Positions 60,520 through 64,000 of a DNA stretch of 64,000 bases are shown piece after piece. The position numbers were made by a program, and so were the translations under genes. The notes under the pieces are model-generated. The model was not told where the DNA came from. It made no database searches and saw only the letters and a program-made list of their open reading frames with translations. The DNA comes from Clostridium sp. DSM 17811 (lineage in GTDB: Bacteria; Bacillota; Clostridia; Clostridiales; Clostridiaceae), in the NCBI RefSeq assembly GCF_018861905.1, contig NZ_JAHLDU010000008.1, positions 124,001-188,000 on the forward strand. Reading direction: 5' to 3'. Position 1 is the stretch's first letter, and each line of letters starts with the position of its first letter.

Positions 60520-61407
60520 ATGTTCATAGAAATATCTAATTTAAAAAAGCAATATAATAATGGACCAATGGCGCTTAATGACATATCTCTACCCATTGGA
60601 GAAGGAGTTTTTGGACTTTTGGGAGAAAATGGTGCAGGGAAAACTACATTAATGCGAATTCTTGTAACGTTAATGAATCAAACTAGTGGTACAGTTAATA
60701 TGGATGGTACAATTATTAGTTCAAAAAACGCCTCAAAAATAAAATGTAAAATTGGTTATTTACCTCAAGAACTGGGATTACATCCTAACCTAACAGTTCG
60801 TGAAACCTTGGATTACTTCGGAATATTATCTTTAATGAGTCTTTCAGATAGGAAGCAGCAAATTGATAAATTACTGGTTGAAACAAATCTAGAAGAACAT
60901 GCCAATAAGAAAATCAAGCATTTATCAGGCGGAATGAAGCGTAGAGTAGGATTAGCTCAAGCAATGCTAAATAATCCTTCACTATTAGTAGTAGATGAAC
61001 CAACTACTGGTCTTGATCCAGAAGAACGTATTAGAATTCGAATGCTTTTAAGCAAGGTTTCTAAAGGGCGAACTATAATCTTATCGACCCATGTAGTGGA
61101 AGACGTCGCAAGTATTTGCAATAAGCTAGCTATCATGGAAAAAAGTAAAATAATATTTACTGGATCGGTTCCTGAATTAATTAATATTGCAAACAATCAT
61201 GTTTTTACAAAAAATGTTCAGAATGAAGCTGAACTAATTCAATTTAGCAAACAACATACTATTACAAATAGTGTTTACACCAGCAAAGGTATATGTGTTC
61301 GTTTTATAAGTGATTTTAAAGTAGAAGATTCGGTAACTGAAAATCCTAACATAGAGGACGCTTATATTTATGTAAGAAATATAATACAGAAGAAGGTGAG
61401 TAAATGA
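60520..61407 (+). CDS. ABC transporter ATPase
   Basis: The 295-residue protein has Walker A (GENGAGKTTLM), Q loop (YLPQELGLHPNLTV), signature (LSGGMKRRVGLAQ), Walker B (LLVVDEPTTGLDPEER) and H loop (STHVVED). It is closer to the ATPase at 43859 than to the BcrA-like one (same LPQ and THxVED patterns). It overlaps the permease gene by 4 bp. Confidence 0.88.
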   Translation: MFIEISNLKKQYNNGPMALNDISLPIGEGVFGLLGENGAGKTTLMRILVTLMNQTSGTVNMDGTIISSKNASKIKCKIGYLPQELGLHPNLTVRETLDYFGILSLMSLSDRKQQIDKLLVETNLEEHANKKIKHLSGGMKRRVGLAQAMLNNPSLLVVDEPTTGLDPEERIRIRMLLSKVSKGRTIILSTHVVEDVASICNKLAIMEKSKIIFTGSVPELINIANNHVFTKNVQNEAELIQFSKQHTITNSVYTSKGICVRFISDFKVEDSVTENPNIEDAYIYVRNIIQKKVSK

Positions 61408-63305
61408 AATCTTGGTTAGAAATTGTTGGTTTTGAAATAAAGATTCAAGCTAAAAGCAAATTCTTTTGGCTATTAACTTGTATGCTATTGGTGTTATCTA
61501 TTGGTGCTAGTATTAAATATTTTAATCATTATCAACTTAAGACGCCAGCAGATTTAACTAGTATATTAAGTTCTAGTACAGCAGGTGATGTTTCAATACC
61601 TGTTTCAGGTAAAGATCGAAATACCTATTTTATAAAAGGAATTTCCAATAGATTTATAGAGAATAACAAGCAGGATTCAGATAAAATTATTAAATGGCTA
61701 TCACTAAAAATTTACTCGCGCGAAACATGGACAAGGGATAGTCTTATAGATCTTCAGAGCCAGCTGTATCAGAAATTTCCCTCAGTTAACCAAAATGAAT
61801 ACAGTCAGGATATGCTTTATAAGAATTATACATTGAGTGCGGATAAACTGGACGCAACATATACTGAATTTATGAGTTATTTACATAAAACGAATCAAAC
61901 ATTTTCTAATTCTTTTGCACGTCAATATGCCCAAGATACTGCTATGTATGTATCAATTATCTTTATACTCTTTTTTGCATTTCTTTTCCAAAAGGAACTG
62001 CAACCATCGCTGCATGATCTGTTACTTTCAAAGTCAATATCAAATTTAACGTATATTACAGGAAAATTTGCAGGTGCATTTTCAATGTGTTTATTTGCAA
62101 TAGCATTTGATACTCTGATTTTTAGTGTATGGGATATAATATTTTGTTCTAAATTGGGAATGCCCTTATATCTAGGTGCATTATGGACAAATATATTATT
62201 CTATACCGTTCCAACCATTTTATTTTACGCAAGTCTTATGGTTTTAGTTTCTCTTTTATTTAGAAATGGATTTGCTGCAATACCACTTTTTTTTATAACT
62301 ATATTATCTTCTATGATGACAACAACATTATCAGATGGTACTTCAGTGCAATGGATGTGGCTTGCCCCAATTATATCATATGATAATTTTTATCAGTTAG
62401 TTCCACATAGTCAAATGCAAGCCTATATTATCAATCGTATTGGGCTTTGTATTTTAAGTGTGATTTTCCTTTTAACATCTTGTCATATTTGGGCTAGAAC
62501 TAGCGAGGCTGGAAAACAAAGTAAAAAGTTTAAATTTTTTCATACTAGCTTAGTAAGAGATTCAAAACCACAAAAAAAGAGTGGAGCTTTTGCGTTTGTA
62601 AAATATAATGCCAAGATAGCGGCCTCACCAATTCAATTATCTGTTGCATTTATATTACTAATTTTTACTATAACCACAATACTTACTGAAAACAGGGGAG
62701 TAACAGAAATAGGCATGTCAATTTTAGGGAATATAGCATGGGCATCGGTAATTGTATTTTCAAATATTTACAGTATAGAATATTCACATAAAACTATGGA
62801 TAATTTTTATTTAACTAATAGAAATAAATTGGGAATCATGGCTAGGAGAATATTCATCAACTTATGTTTTATATTTATAATGGTCAGTGTTGTATTTTTT
62901 ATTGATTTATTCTTAGTTGATAAACCAGGTAGTGTTATAGGTACAGTTATTTTAATTAGCTATTTTAAGACGGTTATTACTTGCATGTCATGTTCGCTTT
63001 TTTTCGGGGTGTGTTCCATGACAATTTCTAATTTTTTCTGTACTGGTATAGGAGGCATAGTTGGAGGCTTTTTAATTAATTTTCTTTTTACTTCCACTGC
63101 AGTTGCTAATAGATATTCCATATTTAATATTTATATTTCAAATTTATATTATACAAATATTAATCAAGATCGTGAACTATGGTGGAAAAGCGCAATTATT
63201 TTCATAGGAATATCACTTATGATATTTATGTTAAACAAATGGACGATTTATCGTTCAAATAAAGTTGAATTAAGAGTTAAGCATAGCACTATAAAGCCAA
63301 AATAG
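61404..63305 (+). CDS. Large ABC-2-type permease (633 aa)
   Basis: The 633-residue protein carries twelve or so membrane helices in two blocks (about 20-360 and 415-620) with a long external loop after the first helix. It has no protease or other catalytic motif. It is the fused, double-length permease partner of the ATPase above. The 3' end overlaps the convergent regulator gene by 36 bp. Substrate unknown. Confidence 0.75.
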   Translation: MKSWLEIVGFEIKIQAKSKFFWLLTCMLLVLSIGASIKYFNHYQLKTPADLTSILSSSTAGDVSIPVSGKDRNTYFIKGISNRFIENNKQDSDKIIKWLSLKIYSRETWTRDSLIDLQSQLYQKFPSVNQNEYSQDMLYKNYTLSADKLDATYTEFMSYLHKTNQTFSNSFARQYAQDTAMYVSIIFILFFAFLFQKELQPSLHDLLLSKSISNLTYITGKFAGAFSMCLFAIAFDTLIFSVWDIIFCSKLGMPLYLGALWTNILFYTVPTILFYASLMVLVSLLFRNGFAAIPLFFITILSSMMTTTLSDGTSVQWMWLAPIISYDNFYQLVPHSQMQAYIINRIGLCILSVIFLLTSCHIWARTSEAGKQSKKFKFFHTSLVRDSKPQKKSGAFAFVKYNAKIAASPIQLSVAFILLIFTITTILTENRGVTEIGMSILGNIAWASVIVFSNIYSIEYSHKTMDNFYLTNRNKLGIMARRIFINLCFIFIMVSVVFFIDLFLVDKPGSVIGTVILISYFKTVITCMSCSLFFGVCSMTISNFFCTGIGGIVGGFLINFLFTSTAVANRYSIFNIYISNLYYTNINQDRELWWKSAIIFIGISLMIFMLNKWTIYRSNKVELRVKHSTIKPK

Positions 63306-64000
63306 GTCAGTGTAGTTTCTAGGGTTTTTATTTGTAATTTTGTGAATTTTATTTAAACGATATCTAATGGTATTTCTATGAATGAATAACCTATTTGATA
63401 CATTGTTAAGCTCTCCATTTTCTTCTATTAAAACTTTTAAAGTTTCTCTTAATACTCCATCATTATCATTTGAAGCTACTAATTTGTAGGTTTCTGCTAA
63501 TTCATCGATCTTCCATTTTTCATTGTTTTGAGAGAATAACATCTCAGATTTTAGTGAATTAAAAAAATAAATATTATGGTTAGGGTAGATTTTTTCACCA
63601 AATATAAGTGTTTCTTTAGCAATACTATAAGATTTATACATGTCATTTAAGTTGTCATACGTTTTTCCAACTGATATCTTTACAGTAATTCCTAGTTGAA
63701 CACATATTTTTTGATTGATTTCCTTTATTTTTTCATTATAATCTTCAATTTCATTGTTAATATGCAGACATTTATGTAATACAACAATGGTTTGCGAATT
63801 AATTATTGTTGCTAATGATTCCATAAATGTTACTTCTAATAGGTTTATTATTACATTTAGTATATTTAAATCAATTTTATCTGAATTATCGTCAAAATTT
63901 ACTTCAATTATAAATATAAACATAGGATAATTGTATGGAATTTCAAATCCCTTTATATGTTTTTTTAATAAAGAAAGAGAATCTTGTTTATTATATATAA
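63270..64000 (-). CDS. PucR/CdaR-type transcriptional regulator (partial, 5' end beyond window)
   Basis: The reading frame stays open from the stop at 63270 to the window edge: upstream of the first ATG it continues YNKQDSLSLLKKHIKGFE and on, so the gene starts outside. The visible 243 codons contain a GGDEF-like region (VKISVGKTYDNLNDMYKSY) and the C-terminal PucR helix-turn-helix with NVSNRLFIHRNTIRYRLNKI. CdaR-type proteins control sugar-acid, purine or polyol use. The gene is incomplete, so its effector domain is unseen. Confidence 0.82.
   Translation of the reverse strand, partial: IYNKQDSLSLLKKHIKGFEIPYNYPMFIFIIEVNFDDNSDKIDLNILNVIINLLEVTFMESLATIINSQTIVVLHKCLHINNEIEDYNEKIKEINQKICVQLGITVKISVGKTYDNLNDMYKSYSIAKETLIFGEKIYPNHNIYFFNSLKSEMLFSQNNEKWKIDELAETYKLVASNDNDGVLRETLKVLIEENGELNNVSNRLFIHRNTIRYRLNKIHKITNKNPRNYTDLFWLYSAMLNS

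Noticed and set aside
1-64000. CRISPR arrays, insertion sequences, integrases or prophage genes
   Set aside because: No regularly spaced repeats, transposase motifs or phage structural genes are present; the DAHP synthase pair is the only large repeat.

Overview
The window looks like chromosome of a low-G+C, anaerobic Firmicute, most likely a Clostridium (sensu stricto). The reasons are AT-rich DNA with strong AGGAGG-type ribosome binding sites, frequent GTG/TTG starts, a clostridial-type 2-enoate reductase, a SleB-like hydrolase, an isoleucine-type T-box and many OmpR-type two-component systems. No species is claimed. I see no tRNA, rRNA, transposase, integrase, prophage or CRISPR array.

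Layout. 0-6 kb: the tail of an upstream gene, a small winged-helix-like protein, a KimA-type potassium importer, a shortened KdpD-like sensor kinase with KdpE, and a secreted SleB-like wall hydrolase. 6.3-7.0 kb: small proteins and a cold-shock protein. 7.2-16.5 kb: a complete [NiFe] hydrogenase operon (hypF-A-B-C-D-E, small subunit, large subunit, a second hypB paralogue and a maturation protease) closed by a strong terminator. 16.6-21.5 kb: a LanFEG/Cpr-type antimicrobial-peptide ABC transporter with its own two-component system, followed convergently by an HFCD-family flavoprotein. 21.8-26.9 kb: two nearly identical DAHP synthase genes flanking a divergent MarR-chemoreceptor operon. 26.9-32.2 kb: 2-enoate-reductase-like flavoenzyme with divergent PadR regulator, then homocysteine S-methyltransferase and an amino-acid permease. 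32.4-40.2 kb: a cystatin-like small protein, a flagellin-like orphan, an MFS exporter, a double-GNAT acetyltransferase, an aspartate racemase, and an AgrCA/LytTR-type two-component system with an unknown coiled-coil protein. 40.4-45.5 kb: metallo-beta-lactamase-fold hydrolase, PPOX-fold/HxlR pair, and a three-gene ABC system. 45.6-50.3 kb: BrnQ under a T-box, a MarR-pirin pair, and an OYE/HxlR pair. 50.4-55.5 kb: a secreted NlpC/P60-like protein, a two-component system and a subtilisin-like protease. 55.5-64 kb: cysteine desulfidase, a BcrRSAB-like resistance locus, another ABC pair and a PucR/CdaR-type regulator cut off by the window end.

How it fits together. The hydrogenase operon is self-contained for assembly but has no cytochrome, ferredoxin or Tat signal, so a cytoplasmic enzyme with an unidentified redox partner is inferred. 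Several small regulator/target pairs show dyads placed over promoters: PadR with enoate reductase, MarR with pirin, MarR with chemoreceptor. The two bacitracin/lantibiotic-type modules carry 11-bp-phased direct repeats expected of OmpR-family activators. The best novelty candidates are a HypB paralogue that has lost its metal-site residues, a bacterial stefin/cystatin-like protein, a KimA importer linked to a truncated KdpDE pair, and shared operator motifs in the regulator/target pairs.
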